A DNA stretch of 64,000 nt from Streptomyces avermitilis MA-4680 = NBRC 14893 (GTDB lineage: Bacteria; Actinomycetota; Actinomycetes; Streptomycetales; Streptomycetaceae), in assembly GCF_000009765.2 (NCBI RefSeq), contig NC_003155.5:4588001-4652000 (forward strand), in the 5' to 3' direction. Both the position numbers and the translations under genes were made by a program. Of this stretch, positions 32,758 through 40,763 are shown in pieces. The notes beneath the pieces are model-generated. The model was given only the letters and a program-made list of their open reading frames with translations. It did not search any database and was not told the DNA's origin. Positions within the stretch are counted from its first letter, which is position 1. Every line of letters begins with the position of its first letter.

Positions 32758-32846
32758 ACTCGTCTATACAAGATGCAGCCTTCGAACCCGATCTCCGGGA
32801 ACGACGACCACCCTGCCACACAACTTGCCCACTCGTCTATACGAGT
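32758..32846. promoter_or_regulatory. Operator pair for the element 2 GntR repressor
   Basis: ACTCGTCTATAC (32758-32769) and the full palindrome ACTCGTCTATACGAGT (32831-32846) lie in the 177-bp gap before the transfer operon. Related sites lie at the regulator's own promoter (33724), at 29871, and across the start of the ATPase gene (34274). Together they define a small regulon. Confidence 0.7.
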
Positions 32847-32919
32847 ATGCCTGTTGGCGTGTACGAGTTCCGGGAAGCGGCCCCGCGCACCACCGCGGAT
32901 CACCCGCTCCTCACACCGA

Positions 32920-33708
32920 TCACGTCGCCGGGAGCTGGTAGGACAGGACGTACGCGTCCGCTGCCATGACCGTGTCGCAGACCTCCACGGCCCGCCCCTC
33001 GGTGTCGTACGCGGTGCGGATCAGGTGGATCACGGGCACGCCGGAGGCCAGCCGGAGCGTCTTGACCTCGGACGGCGAGGGCATCCGGGCCCGGATCTCC
33101 TCCTCGAAGTGGTCGAGCCGGTGGCCCAGTTCCTCAAGACGGGCGTAGATGCCGCCGGGACCGGGATTGGGCTCGGCGATCGGGGTGTCCCGGGCGATGT
33201 CGAGCGGAAGGTACGAGGTGGCGAACTCGACCGGACGCCCGTCGAGCAGATACCGGCGCCGGCGGGCGAGCACGCGCCGTACGGAGCCGAGCCGGGTGGA
33301 GATGTCCTGGCTGGCCTTCTCCTCCTTCACCTCCAGGCTGTCCACCTGCGGGTGACTTCCGGCGGCGTCGGCCTCGACGATGAACGCGGACTTCCCTTGT
33401 TCGCGGTGGCGCCGGGCGAACCGGTCGGAGGCTAGTCGCCGCACGGGTGGCCGTGGTCGTACGAAGACGCCTTTTCCGTGCTCGGCATGGACGAGCCCCT
33501 CGCCCTGGAGGATGGAGAAGGAGTTCCGGACGGTCATCCGGGACACTCCGTAGTGCTCGACGAGCTCAGCTTCCGAGGGGAGCTTTTCGCCCTCCTTGAA
33601 TCGCCCACGGTCGATGGCCTCGCGCAGCTGGTCGGCGATCTGCCGGAACACCGCACGATCGCTCGTGGGGTCCAGGTCGCCAAGCAGACTGGTCGGGAGT
33701 GAGGTCAC
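32920..33708 (-). CDS. GntR-family repressor (KorSA/Pra-type, UTRA domain)
   Basis: A 262-residue protein from a GTG with AAAGGAG 5 nt before it. The winged HTH reads FRQIADQLREAIDRGRFKEG, then PSEAELVEHYGVSRMTVRNSF and GLVHAEHGKGVFV. The UTRA domain has RRRRYLLDGRPVEFATSYLP and VIHLIRTAYDTEG. It lies between the transfer operon and the divergent Nudix gene, with shared CTCGTCTA-type palindromes at each promoter. It should repress transfer and replication genes. Confidence 0.88.
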   Translation of the reverse strand: MTSLPTSLLGDLDPTSDRAVFRQIADQLREAIDRGRFKEGEKLPSEAELVEHYGVSRMTVRNSFSILQGEGLVHAEHGKGVFVRPRPPVRRLASDRFARRHREQGKSAFIVEADAAGSHPQVDSLEVKEEKASQDISTRLGSVRRVLARRRRYLLDGRPVEFATSYLPLDIARDTPIAEPNPGPGGIYARLEELGHRLDHFEEEIRARMPSPSEVKTLRLASGVPVIHLIRTAYDTEGRAVEVCDTVMAADAYVLSYQLPAT

Positions 33709-33723
33709 GAGTACTCCTTTAGG

Positions 33724-33736
33724 TATCTAGACGAGT
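33724..33736. promoter_or_regulatory. Operator between the GntR gene and the Nudix gene
   Basis: TATCTAGACGAGT matches the inverted form of ACTCGTCTA and sits in the divergent promoter gap. It suits autoregulation of the repressor and control of the Nudix gene. Confidence 0.55.
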
Positions 33737-33791
33737 GGGCGAGTGTTGTTGCTACGGTGGAGAGCCTAGCCATCCGAGAAGGCCGAGGAAC

Positions 33792-34223
33792 GTGACCACT
33801 GACCGCCCGCACTCCGTGAGCGTTGCCGGAGTCATTGTCGACGACCAGGGCCGAGCCCTGCTGATCAAGCGTCGCGACAACGGTCACTGGGAACCTCCGG
33901 GTGGCATCGTCGAGCGGGAGGAAACCCTCCCCGAGGCCCTTCAGCGCGAAGTCCTCGAAGAAACCGGCATCAAGATCGCGCTCCCCGCGACCCTCACAGG
34001 CGTCTACAAGAACATGACGGGCCTGATCGTCTCGCTGGTCTTCCGATGCGAAGCCGCCGACGGCACACCCACCACCGGGGACGAGACCTACGCACTGCGC
34101 TGGGCCACCCGCGAAGAAGTCACCGAACTCGCCGACGAGGCGTACGCGATCCGCGTCCTTGACGCACTCGACGCGGCATCCCCGCCGGCCATCCGCGCCC
34201 ACGACGGCGTGAAACTCGTCTAG
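33792..34223 (+). CDS. pif: Nudix hydrolase, likely Pif-type transfer-immunity protein
   Basis: The predicted protein has 143 residues. The GTG at 33792 (VTTDRPHSVSV) follows GAGGAA. The complete Nudix box is visible: GGIVEREETLPEALQREVLE then ETGIKI, fitting Gx5Ex7REUxEExGU. In pSAM2 a Nudix protein, Pif, blocks redundant transfer between cells that already carry the element. The position next to the GntR repressor and the pSAM2-like backbone supports that role. Nucleotide-pyrophosphate hydrolysis is expected, but the substrate is unknown. Confidence 0.8.
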   Translation: MTTDRPHSVSVAGVIVDDQGRALLIKRRDNGHWEPPGGIVEREETLPEALQREVLEETGIKIALPATLTGVYKNMTGLIVSLVFRCEAADGTPTTGDETYALRWATREEVTELADEAYAIRVLDALDAASPPAIRAHDGVKLV

Positions 34224-34269
34224 CCCGAACCCGCTGCACATGGCGGCCTACCAGCACGAAGGAACTTGT

Positions 34270-34698
34270 ATGCACGAGTATACGAGCACTGCGCGGGTCT
34301 GGGGACTCACTTGCCCAGGTTTCCCAGAAGAGGTCAGCAGGGCCCGCCGCTGGACGCGGGACATCCTGCGCGGCTCACCGTTAGCCGAGGACGCCGAACT
34401 GATCGTGAGCGAACTAAGCGCGAACGCGATCCTCCACACCGCCAGCGGACAGCAGTCAGGCAGCTTCCATCTGGCCCTCGCGGTCTCCTCCCAGGTCGTC
34501 GCCCTGTCAGTCACAGACGACGGCGGCACCGGGACGGCACCGAAGACCGAGCACGCCGACCAGAACGCCACACACGGGCGAGGCCTCGGCATGGTCAGCG
34601 CGATCGCCCACCGAGTCGTGATCCACGACAGCCAGGCCGGCCACACAGTCACCGCAGAACTCTTCACGAGCGCCCGCCCGGGAGGCCACCCGTGCTGA
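34270..34698 (+). CDS. Anti-sigma-type serine kinase/ATPase (HATPase_c_2)
   Basis: The predicted protein has 142 residues. The ATG at 34270 is preferred because GAAGGAAC lies just before it. The GHKL fold is visible with N box ELIVSELSANAILHTA, G1-like SVTDDGG and G2 HGRGLGMVSAIAHRV. Such proteins partner with anti-sigma antagonists or act as regulatory ATPases and are common in Streptomyces AICEs. Codons 2-6 (CACGAGTATACGAGC) form part of a GntR operator-like palindrome. Confidence 0.78.
   Translation: MHEYTSTARVWGLTCPGFPEEVSRARRWTRDILRGSPLAEDAELIVSELSANAILHTASGQQSGSFHLALAVSSQVVALSVTDDGGTGTAPKTEHADQNATHGRGLGMVSAIAHRVVIHDSQAGHTVTAELFTSARPGGHPC
34274..34287. promoter_or_regulatory. Operator-like palindrome inside the start of the ATPase gene
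   Basis: ACGAGTATACGAGC overlaps the first codons of the HATPase gene and matches the CTCGTCTATACGAG operator family. A repressor bound here would sit over the start codon. Confidence 0.5.
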
Positions 34699-35039
34699 CC
34701 TCGACCACTCCCGAGGACTTAGCCGCGGCGGGGCAGGACGGCACGTACCGCTGCTGGGCCACGGCCTACCCGCTGCACGAGACCAGCTCCATCCCCCTGG
34801 GAGCTCACGATGCGACGAGCCCCCGCCTGGCACTGCGGTGGCTCCGCGAACGCACGAGGAACGTCACGGACCAACTCGACATGGCATACGCCCAGCCGGG
34901 CCGCTACTGGCTGAGGGACGAGACGGAACACGAACGAGCCCTCGCCTACCTGACCACAAGCACGGCCTACCAACTCACCCTGCACGACGAGAACACGCGC
35001 TACGTCCTCGTGGCCTACCCGCCCGGGGTGACCTCGTGA
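34692..35039 (+). CDS. Conserved AICE hypothetical protein
   Basis: The predicted protein has 115 residues. The GTG at 34692 overlaps the previous gene's stop region and fits coupled translation. It contains YRCWATAYPLHETSS, PRLALRWLRERTRNVTDQLD and a C-terminal YVLVAYPPG. It overlaps the next gene by GTGA. This three-gene run after the Nudix gene is familiar from pSAM2-like elements, but no function is known. Confidence 0.6.
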   Translation: MLTSTTPEDLAAAGQDGTYRCWATAYPLHETSSIPLGAHDATSPRLALRWLRERTRNVTDQLDMAYAQPGRYWLRDETEHERALAYLTTSTAYQLTLHDENTRYVLVAYPPGVTS

Positions 35040-35425
35040 ACGGATACACCCGCGGCTTCTGGTGCGAATGCTGGACCGAAGACCTCACCAAGGCAGACAG
35101 TCCGGCCTTTCACAGCTCCTTCGACGCCCACTCCGCCGGACAGGCAGACCGCTGGATAGCGATCGCACTGCGCACCATCACGCCAGCACTGGACTCCAGA
35201 GCCTCCGACGAAGCCTGGGAGTGGCTGTACGAGGGCCGCATCGAGACGAGGAGAGCTCTCCTGTGCTCGGAGCCCTGCACTGTCACGATCAACCAGGGCG
35301 GCACACGCATCACTTGGACTGCCCGACCAGCGCTCTTCCTACCCCTGGCCCACCGGCGAGGCCTTGAACTTCCGTGCTGCGCATATGACTTCAAGCCCCA
35401 CGTGACCGTGTCGAGTCTCAGTTGA
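35036..35425 (+). CDS. Conserved AICE hypothetical protein, 3' end altered by an IS
   Basis: A 129-residue protein with GTGA overlap at its start. It contains GFWCECWTEDLTK, SSFDAHSAGQADRWIAIALR, EAWEWLYEGRIETRR and ITWTARPALFLPLAHRRGLE. The IS481 element inserted in the last codons: the frame now ends KPHVTVSSLS. Joining across the 16-bp duplication restores KPHVTD and a stop. A frameshifted relative lies at 48640-49024. Function unknown. Confidence 0.68.
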   Translation: MNGYTRGFWCECWTEDLTKADSPAFHSSFDAHSAGQADRWIAIALRTITPALDSRASDEAWEWLYEGRIETRRALLCSEPCTVTINQGGTRITWTARPALFLPLAHRRGLELPCCAYDFKPHVTVSSLS

Positions 35426-37361
35426 TGGTTGACGGGTTGGCGTCGGGTGATGCTTGACGTCTGCCCTAGACGATCTTCCGGCGGTTGTGTTCGCCGGACT
35501 TGCGGACGACCACCTCCTTCCTGGTCACGCGCGGGACGGTGGTGATCAGCTCGGGGCCGTGGAAGACGCGGATGACGTCCTCGGCCAGGTGGGCGGTGAC
35601 GACCTGGTGGGCATAGCCGCGACCGAGCTGGATGCGCTGTCCGGCGACCATGAAGCCGCCGACGCTGCTGACGGTCCGCTCGGCGATCTGCTCGGCGGGC
35701 GGCGGCAGCAGGGGAGGCGGTCCGGCCGGACGGCTTCCTTGCAGGCGCCCGCAGGCCGAGGCCGGCAGCGGGCTGGGCAGGGTGGCCTTGAGGACGCGCT
35801 GCTCGTCGAGGACCTGCAGGACCCGTCCGTCCAGCCGCAGGGTGACCCGTTGTCCGGCGAACGGCCAGCCGATCAGGACCTTGTCGCCGCCCAGGCCGAC
35901 GTAGCCGACCGCGTTCACGGTGCGGTCCACCTCCACCGTCCCCTTCGTGTCCCTGGCCGGTCCGGGCTCCTCGGCCCAGGGTCCGGCGGGCCGGGCGTCT
36001 CCGCCGGCCAGCAGGGCTTTGAGGTCACGGCCGGACAGCTTCGAGGGCAGCGTCTTGTGCCGGCCGCCGCCGATCAGGACGTGCAGCCGGTTCACGTCGA
36101 TCCGCAGGGTCACCGTGGTGCCGGCCAGGGCCGGGCCGAACCAGATCTGCTGCCCGCGCAGGCTCAGGTTCCCCGACGCGGGAACCACCCGGTCCACCTC
36201 GATCGCGCCGACCTCGCCTTCGGTCATCGGCCAGGCCCGCGGCACCGTCGCTGGTTCCGGCTCCGCCGATGCCGGCGCGGGGACCGGGTCGAGGCGGGCG
36301 GGCAGCCTCACCGGCAGGGCATCCTGCTCGGCCCGCGGCCGGGGGACGAAGCGGCTGGCCGGGACGGCCATGTCCAGTCCCTGATGAGGCCGCATCCGGT
36401 TGTACTCCTCCAGCCAGGCATCCACGGTCGCCTGCGCGGTGGCCAGGTCGGTGAACGGGTCCTGCTGGTCGAGGAGTTCACGCCGCAGGGTCTGGTGGAA
36501 GCGTTCGATCTTCCCGGTGGTGGTCGGGGACCGCGGCTTCGTGAGCCGATGGGTGATGCCGTTCTCCCGGCAGATCCGGTCGAACATCGCCTCTCCCGGC
36601 TTGCCGGGAGAGAAGCGGGCGGTGAACTGCTTGCCGTTGTCGGTCAGTACCTCCTCGGGCACTCCGAACCGCACCAGCGCTTCCCCGAAGGCCGAACAGA
36701 CCGCGCGGGCCGTGGCCCGCTGGACCACCTTCGCGATCACCATGAACCGGGAGTGATCGTCGATCCCGGTGACCATCTTGCATTCGCCGCCATCTGCCAG
36801 CAGCAGTCCGCCGACGATGTCCATCTGCCACAGTTCCATCGCCGCCGACCGCTCCCACCTGCGGTAATCCGACCGGCGACGCCTGCGGACCCCCGGCTCG
36901 ATCAGACTGTTGCGGATCAGAACCCGATAGACCGTCGCCCTGGAGGGCACCGGTGCGAGGCCCCTGCGCTCCAACTCGTGCACCAGCCTGCGCGGACCCC
37001 AGGTGGGATGCCGGCGCCGCAGTTCACAGACCACCGCCTCCACCTCCGACGCGATCCGGTGCGGACACGAGGCCGGCCGGTGCGACCGGTCCGTCAGTCC
37101 CGCAAGACCCGACTGCTCGTACTTGCGCACCCAGGAGTGCACCGACTGCCTCGACACCCCATACCGGGCCGCGACTTGAGTGACCGGAACTCCCGCAGCA
37201 ACCTCCATCACCGCGTGATACCGCTGCTCGACCACGCTCAACTCCACCAGCACGGCCCCGGCCCTCCCTGCACGCGGATCAGACGCGCACAGCCAAGCCG
37301 AGGCAAGCGGTGTCAAGCATCAGGTGAAGCCACAACGTCAAGCATCAACCGAGACAAGACA
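35409..37361 (-). mobile_element. IS481-family insertion sequence with 16-bp target duplication
   Basis: The ends start with TGTC and form an imperfect long inverted repeat (left TGTCGAGTCTCAGTTGATG, right complement TGTCTTGTCTCGGTTGATG). The sequence aagccccacgtgaccg is exactly duplicated at 35393-35408 and 37362-37377. The 1953-bp element holds one large transposase gene. It is unusually long for IS481 because the transposase has an extra C-terminal domain. Confidence 0.9.
35466..37253 (-). CDS. IS481-type transposase with extended C-terminal region
   Basis: The predicted protein has 595 residues. The GTG at 37253 (VLVELSVVEQRYHAV) follows GGGAGG. An N-terminal HTH_29-like region (VTQVAARYGVSRQSVHSWVR) and the DDE core are visible: WQMDIVGG, LTDNGKQF, and TGKIERFHQTLRREL. 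Then come GLDMAVPASRFVPRP and two beta-rich repeats (EVDRVVPASGNLSLRGQQIW, EVDRTVNAVGYVGLGGDKVL). The C-terminal 230 residues are not part of the minimal IS481 transposase. The gene looks intact. Confidence 0.88.
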   Translation of the reverse strand: MLVELSVVEQRYHAVMEVAAGVPVTQVAARYGVSRQSVHSWVRKYEQSGLAGLTDRSHRPASCPHRIASEVEAVVCELRRRHPTWGPRRLVHELERRGLAPVPSRATVYRVLIRNSLIEPGVRRRRRSDYRRWERSAAMELWQMDIVGGLLLADGGECKMVTGIDDHSRFMVIAKVVQRATARAVCSAFGEALVRFGVPEEVLTDNGKQFTARFSPGKPGEAMFDRICRENGITHRLTKPRSPTTTGKIERFHQTLRRELLDQQDPFTDLATAQATVDAWLEEYNRMRPHQGLDMAVPASRFVPRPRAEQDALPVRLPARLDPVPAPASAEPEPATVPRAWPMTEGEVGAIEVDRVVPASGNLSLRGQQIWFGPALAGTTVTLRIDVNRLHVLIGGGRHKTLPSKLSGRDLKALLAGGDARPAGPWAEEPGPARDTKGTVEVDRTVNAVGYVGLGGDKVLIGWPFAGQRVTLRLDGRVLQVLDEQRVLKATLPSPLPASACGRLQGSRPAGPPPLLPPPAEQIAERTVSSVGGFMVAGQRIQLGRGYAHQVVTAHLAEDVIRVFHGPELITTVPRVTRKEVVVRKSGEHNRRKIV

Positions 37362-37379
37362 AAGCCCCACGTGACCGAC

Positions 37380-37408
37380 TGAGTTACAACTTTCTCTACT
37401 GGTTCAAG
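37380..37408. repeat. 29-bp repeat shared with 49477-49505
   Basis: The sequence from the TGA stop through TTTCTCTACTGGTTCAAG occurs at both places with one mismatch, each time right after an AICE-type reading frame. It probably marks a conserved module end. The stretch 37409-37572 has no supported gene. Confidence 0.7.
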
Positions 37409-37572
37409 GCGGCTCGCTCCGCTCCCCGCGCGCGGCCCGGCCCCCGGCCGGGCCTGCGCTCCTGTCTCCGCCCCGCTCCAGCCCAGCCGCCGCCCGCGCC
37501 GCGCTCTCAGCAGTCAGCCGCTGATGCCAGAGAAAGGGGTACGTCGTGGCTTGGGCGGTCGGCTCCACGGCT

Positions 37573-38355
37573 TTACGAGGCACCGCCATCAGCATGGAGC
37601 AAAGCACTTACAGCCTCATAAAGGTCGCCATTATCCTGCTCGTCCCTCCAACGCGAAAACTCCACCTTGATGCCCCGCCTACGAGCATCGGATAACAGTT
37701 CGGCGGCCGGGCGTGTCAGCGCTCTATTACTTACGAGCAAATGACCTTCCACGCTAATGCTAGCCATTCCGAGCAACTGTCTTACATATTGCGCTGAAAC
37801 AAAGCTTTTCTGGGTCAGATACTTCATTTCAATAGAAACTGACCTCTGGTCTGGCGTAACAACCCTCAAGTCTGCGCCGAGGTCTACGCCCTGCTCTAGG
37901 ACACCATACTCAGGAAAGAGTCGAGTGAGTTCGGCCACGATCAGACGCTCGTAAACCAGCGCAGAGGTCCGCATAAAGTTGACATCGCTGCCTGCACCAG
38001 GATCCACCGTCCTTAGGACATCAAGCGCTCGGCGAGCCTCCTGAGGAGATGCCTCGCGAGCCTCTTCAATAGCTCGTTCACGTCTCCGCTTGGTCGCGAA
38101 TTTCATTTGGGTATCGCCGTGCCCGAAGCTAAGAAGCGGATTGCCGCTTACTAGCATGAGTAGGAACACGATCCCACCCAGAATGAGCGCGACGGAGCCC
38201 GCCTGATTATTTGTCATAAAGACGGCTGCTGCACCAACGCTAGATAAAGCTAGTCCCGTAAATCCGGCCGCGAACCGGCTCCAGCCAGATAGAGGATCCC
38301 CCTCGGATTCGTTGTCCATTTCACTTTCGTCGTTCGGATCAGAAACATCAGACAT
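37573..38355 (-). CDS. Membrane-anchored PD-(D/E)XK nuclease candidate
   Basis: The predicted protein has 260 residues. The ATG at 38355 (MSDVSDPNDESE) is chosen over upstream ORF extension. Two membrane spans lie at about 27-47 and 54-71 (SVALILGGIVFLLMLVSG). A basic helix and a nuclease-like domain follow: GVDLGADLRVV (Asp162) and SVSIEMKYL (Glu176, Lys178), then QYVRQLLGMASI. This fits a restriction-endonuclease-like fold anchored at the membrane. Low GC marks it as acquired cargo. Defence is inferred. Confidence 0.6.
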   Translation of the reverse strand: MSDVSDPNDESEMDNESEGDPLSGWSRFAAGFTGLALSSVGAAAVFMTNNQAGSVALILGGIVFLLMLVSGNPLLSFGHGDTQMKFATKRRRERAIEEAREASPQEARRALDVLRTVDPGAGSDVNFMRTSALVYERLIVAELTRLFPEYGVLEQGVDLGADLRVVTPDQRSVSIEMKYLTQKSFVSAQYVRQLLGMASISVEGHLLVSNRALTRPAAELLSDARRRGIKVEFSRWRDEQDNGDLYEAVSALLHADGGAS

Positions 38356-38524
38356 AGCGCCACCACTTTCCGCCTTTATGAAGCTGTCCAAGCTTGGCGA
38401 TCTAGTAGCGTGGCCGACATTGCCAACCAGCATAAATGTTGCCTGGCGTTCCGGGCCCCTCCGGCAGGACCCATTAAGCACCAGTCAGGTTGACGAATCA
38501 CCGAGGTGAGACGAGCAAGCAAAA

Positions 38525-39730
38525 TCAGAACAACGGGTGCTGTTCTGAGCTTGGGGAACCAGCGTTCCCCTCAACGATCTCCATGGGAATAAGTTCGATT
38601 TGCTCTGGGGCGTAGAGCCAGTAATAGCGCCCCTCGATCTCTTGTCGACCAGTGATCTTAAGCGCCATGTTATCTCGGTGCGCATCCATAGCGAGGTCGT
38701 AATCTTCGGCATTTAGCCTAACCCTCATCTTCCGCGCTGCAGTTCCCGCCAGAACATCAAGCCTAATCAGACCTGGCCTGCCCGGATTAGGTCGCTCCAA
38801 AAGGGTGACGGAACCCAATACTGTCACTCGCTGAGGCCTTGACGTGGCTGCCAGCACATTGCCAGCTCTTTCGAGAATCGGGTAATCAGCAGGCGAAAAT
38901 TCCAGGCTGTGAGACTCAGTGTGCACTTCTTCGAATAGATCAGCCGCTACTGTCATCTCAACGCGAACCTCACCACCGCGTGAATCTCTAACCAGATCCC
39001 GCACGGCATGAGTAATCTCGTAGCAGAACCCACGACCCACGCTTTCAATAAAGCCCGACGTGGATCCAGTATCTGCAAAATGGTCCACGACCTCACGGGT
39101 AGTCTCAAGCACGTGCACCAATCCACGCGTGATGTCCCGGCCGGTGTGGGTGCCCGTCAACGGTCTTGTGTCGCCTGGTTTGAGCTTCTTCTCGGTAAAA
39201 ACTTCGTCTGGTGGCGCATAGGCAGTAACAACGTAACTTCCGACTTCCGTCTGCCCCATTAAAACGGAATCCAGAAACGAGCGAGCGAGATGAGAATTCG
39301 AATTCCCGAAATATGCAAGTTTCGATTTGCGCGATTTTGCCGCCACCACCATTGACTTACGGGCGGCAGAATACAGGTCCTCCCCTGCCAGCCACTGAAT
39401 GGTTCCGTGGTGCGTTTGCGCTTCCTTCTGGAATCTAATCTCGTCACCTAGGGTACTGGTGACAACAGCCTTTTCAAGAAGAGATCGAACCCGATCATCT
39501 CCAAGCTTCCACGCTTGAGCTACCGCCTGGGCGAGTAGTTCCGCATAGTCTGCAACTCCCGAGTCTTGCGGTAGTAGCAGTCCACCGACGCCCCTCTCAC
39601 CACTCGGACGCCAGCGACTGTATAGGCTCTCCTGCCCTCCGAATCTTTCCCAACCACTGCGCTCCAAAATTAACGCCAGCTGAGAATCTGAGATGCTAGA
39701 CGCGATCTCCTTGTAGCTCGGGGAATTCAT
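38525..39730 (-). CDS. Unrecognised 401-residue protein, partner of a DUF4365 protein
   Basis: A soluble 401-residue protein with low GC for the region. Segments include QLALILERSGWERFGGQESL, SRWRPSGERGVGGLLLPQDS and YAELLAQAVAQAWKLGDDRV. Later DLFEEVHTESHSLEFSP and TVLGSVTLLERPNPGRPGLI are beta-rich. I do not recognise a family. Its start overlaps the DUF4365 gene stop by 4 bp (ATGA), so the pair is expressed together. A defence role is inferred from the partner and location. Confidence 0.6.
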   Translation of the reverse strand: MNSPSYKEIASSISDSQLALILERSGWERFGGQESLYSRWRPSGERGVGGLLLPQDSGVADYAELLAQAVAQAWKLGDDRVRSLLEKAVVTSTLGDEIRFQKEAQTHHGTIQWLAGEDLYSAARKSMVVAAKSRKSKLAYFGNSNSHLARSFLDSVLMGQTEVGSYVVTAYAPPDEVFTEKKLKPGDTRPLTGTHTGRDITRGLVHVLETTREVVDHFADTGSTSGFIESVGRGFCYEITHAVRDLVRDSRGGEVRVEMTVAADLFEEVHTESHSLEFSPADYPILERAGNVLAATSRPQRVTVLGSVTLLERPNPGRPGLIRLDVLAGTAARKMRVRLNAEDYDLAMDAHRDNMALKITGRQEIEGRYYWLYAPEQIELIPMEIVEGNAGSPSSEQHPLF

Positions 39731-40275
39731 GGCATTCCCCCTTTTCCGATCCTTTCCATTATGCCGCAGAGCGCGACATCATCGAAAATATTCGACGTAG
39801 TTACCCGGACCGCAGTGTGTTCTCTTCCGCTTGGCACTTCGCCGGATAAGCTCCGCCAGTACGCGCAATGACGAAGCGCGAAGTAATCATGACTCGCCTC
39901 CACCCAGCGTGCGATGTCCTTTGGCACAATCATGGCGACTAGGATTCTGTGCACCATTACCGGTGTTCGTGCCATCATCTCAAGTCGATCATTACTAAGA
40001 TTCACGGACACGAACCCGCTAGACGGAGAAGCGGGAGAGGTCCAGGTGCTCTTTAATTGTATTTTGAGGTCAATTTGGCAGTCGACTTCATGTGAGTCTG
40101 AAGAGTGAGTGAGTTGCCAGTCAATGCCATCATCCGGCTCCGGCTTCGCCATGGTGCAACCTGAAGCTGCCGCTACGGCCCGCAGATAGCCCTCCTGAAG
40201 CATCTCCATGCGGTCCTTCTCTCGCAGGTCGCCTCTCAGCGGCTCTGCTGGCACCTCCGCACTTGTGCTCAACAT
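39727..40275 (-). CDS. DUF4365-type putative nuclease
   Basis: The predicted protein has 182 residues. The ATG of MLSTSAEVPAEP is used. The DUF4365 plan is visible: LQEGYLRAVAAASGCTMAKP, then EPDDGIDWQL (Asp49, Asp52) and IDLKIQLKST (Gln73-Leu-Lys75). These are the acidic and QxK motifs of a PD-(D/E)XK-like fold. DUF4365 proteins often sit in defence islands. It leads a two-gene operon with the 401-residue protein. Confidence 0.65.
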   Translation of the reverse strand: MLSTSAEVPAEPLRGDLREKDRMEMLQEGYLRAVAAASGCTMAKPEPDDGIDWQLTHSSDSHEVDCQIDLKIQLKSTWTSPASPSSGFVSVNLSNDRLEMMARTPVMVHRILVAMIVPKDIARWVEASHDYFALRHCAYWRSLSGEVPSGREHTAVRVTTSNIFDDVALCGIMERIGKGGMP

Positions 40276-40581
40276 GTGTTGCCCTCCCCCTGAAGCTAGG
40301 TGCACACGCTACGAGGATCTTTCACCAACCGATAGATCGTCTACCCTCGCTGTAACGAGAACGTAGCTCTCCGGGTTCGGGATGATCAGTACGTAGGCCC
40401 AAGCGCAGCCCATGCAGTCCTCTCGATGTGATCAAATTGGACGCCAGCCACAGCGCGGGCCCTGGTGTGCTCAACGGAGTACAGCGTCTGGCACACGGCA
40501 GTCACCCGCGAATTCCACGGTGGCCTGGTGGCCAGCCCACCGGGCACCAACGGCCTCAGCAGTGGTTCAGACGATGAGGTC

Positions 40582-40721
40582 AGTACCAGACCCGTGCCGG
40601 ATCGTGCGGGGAGCCACGTGGAACACCGGGGAACCAGTCGACGAATCGCCAGGGGCCGAATCCACTCCGCCGCAGGTCAGCAGTGCTCCCGCGCCTAGAG
40701 CACCTAAGCTTCCCAAGCTAA
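40582..40721. repeat. Decayed right-end att fossil A (CGTGCCA arm, tRNA-Gly-like core)
   Basis: AGTACCA/CGTGCCG with 11-bp period (40582, 40593) is followed by GCGGGGAGCCACGTGGAACA. After 121 bp comes CTAAGCTTCCCAAGCTAAG (40703-40721), like a tRNA-Gly(CCC) anticodon arm. It is homologous to the copy at 45559-45700. The stretch 40276-40763 has no gene. Confidence 0.55.
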
Positions 40722-40763
40722 GAGTCAGCACTAGGGGTCACGCACCTCCCCGCAGTCGGACTC

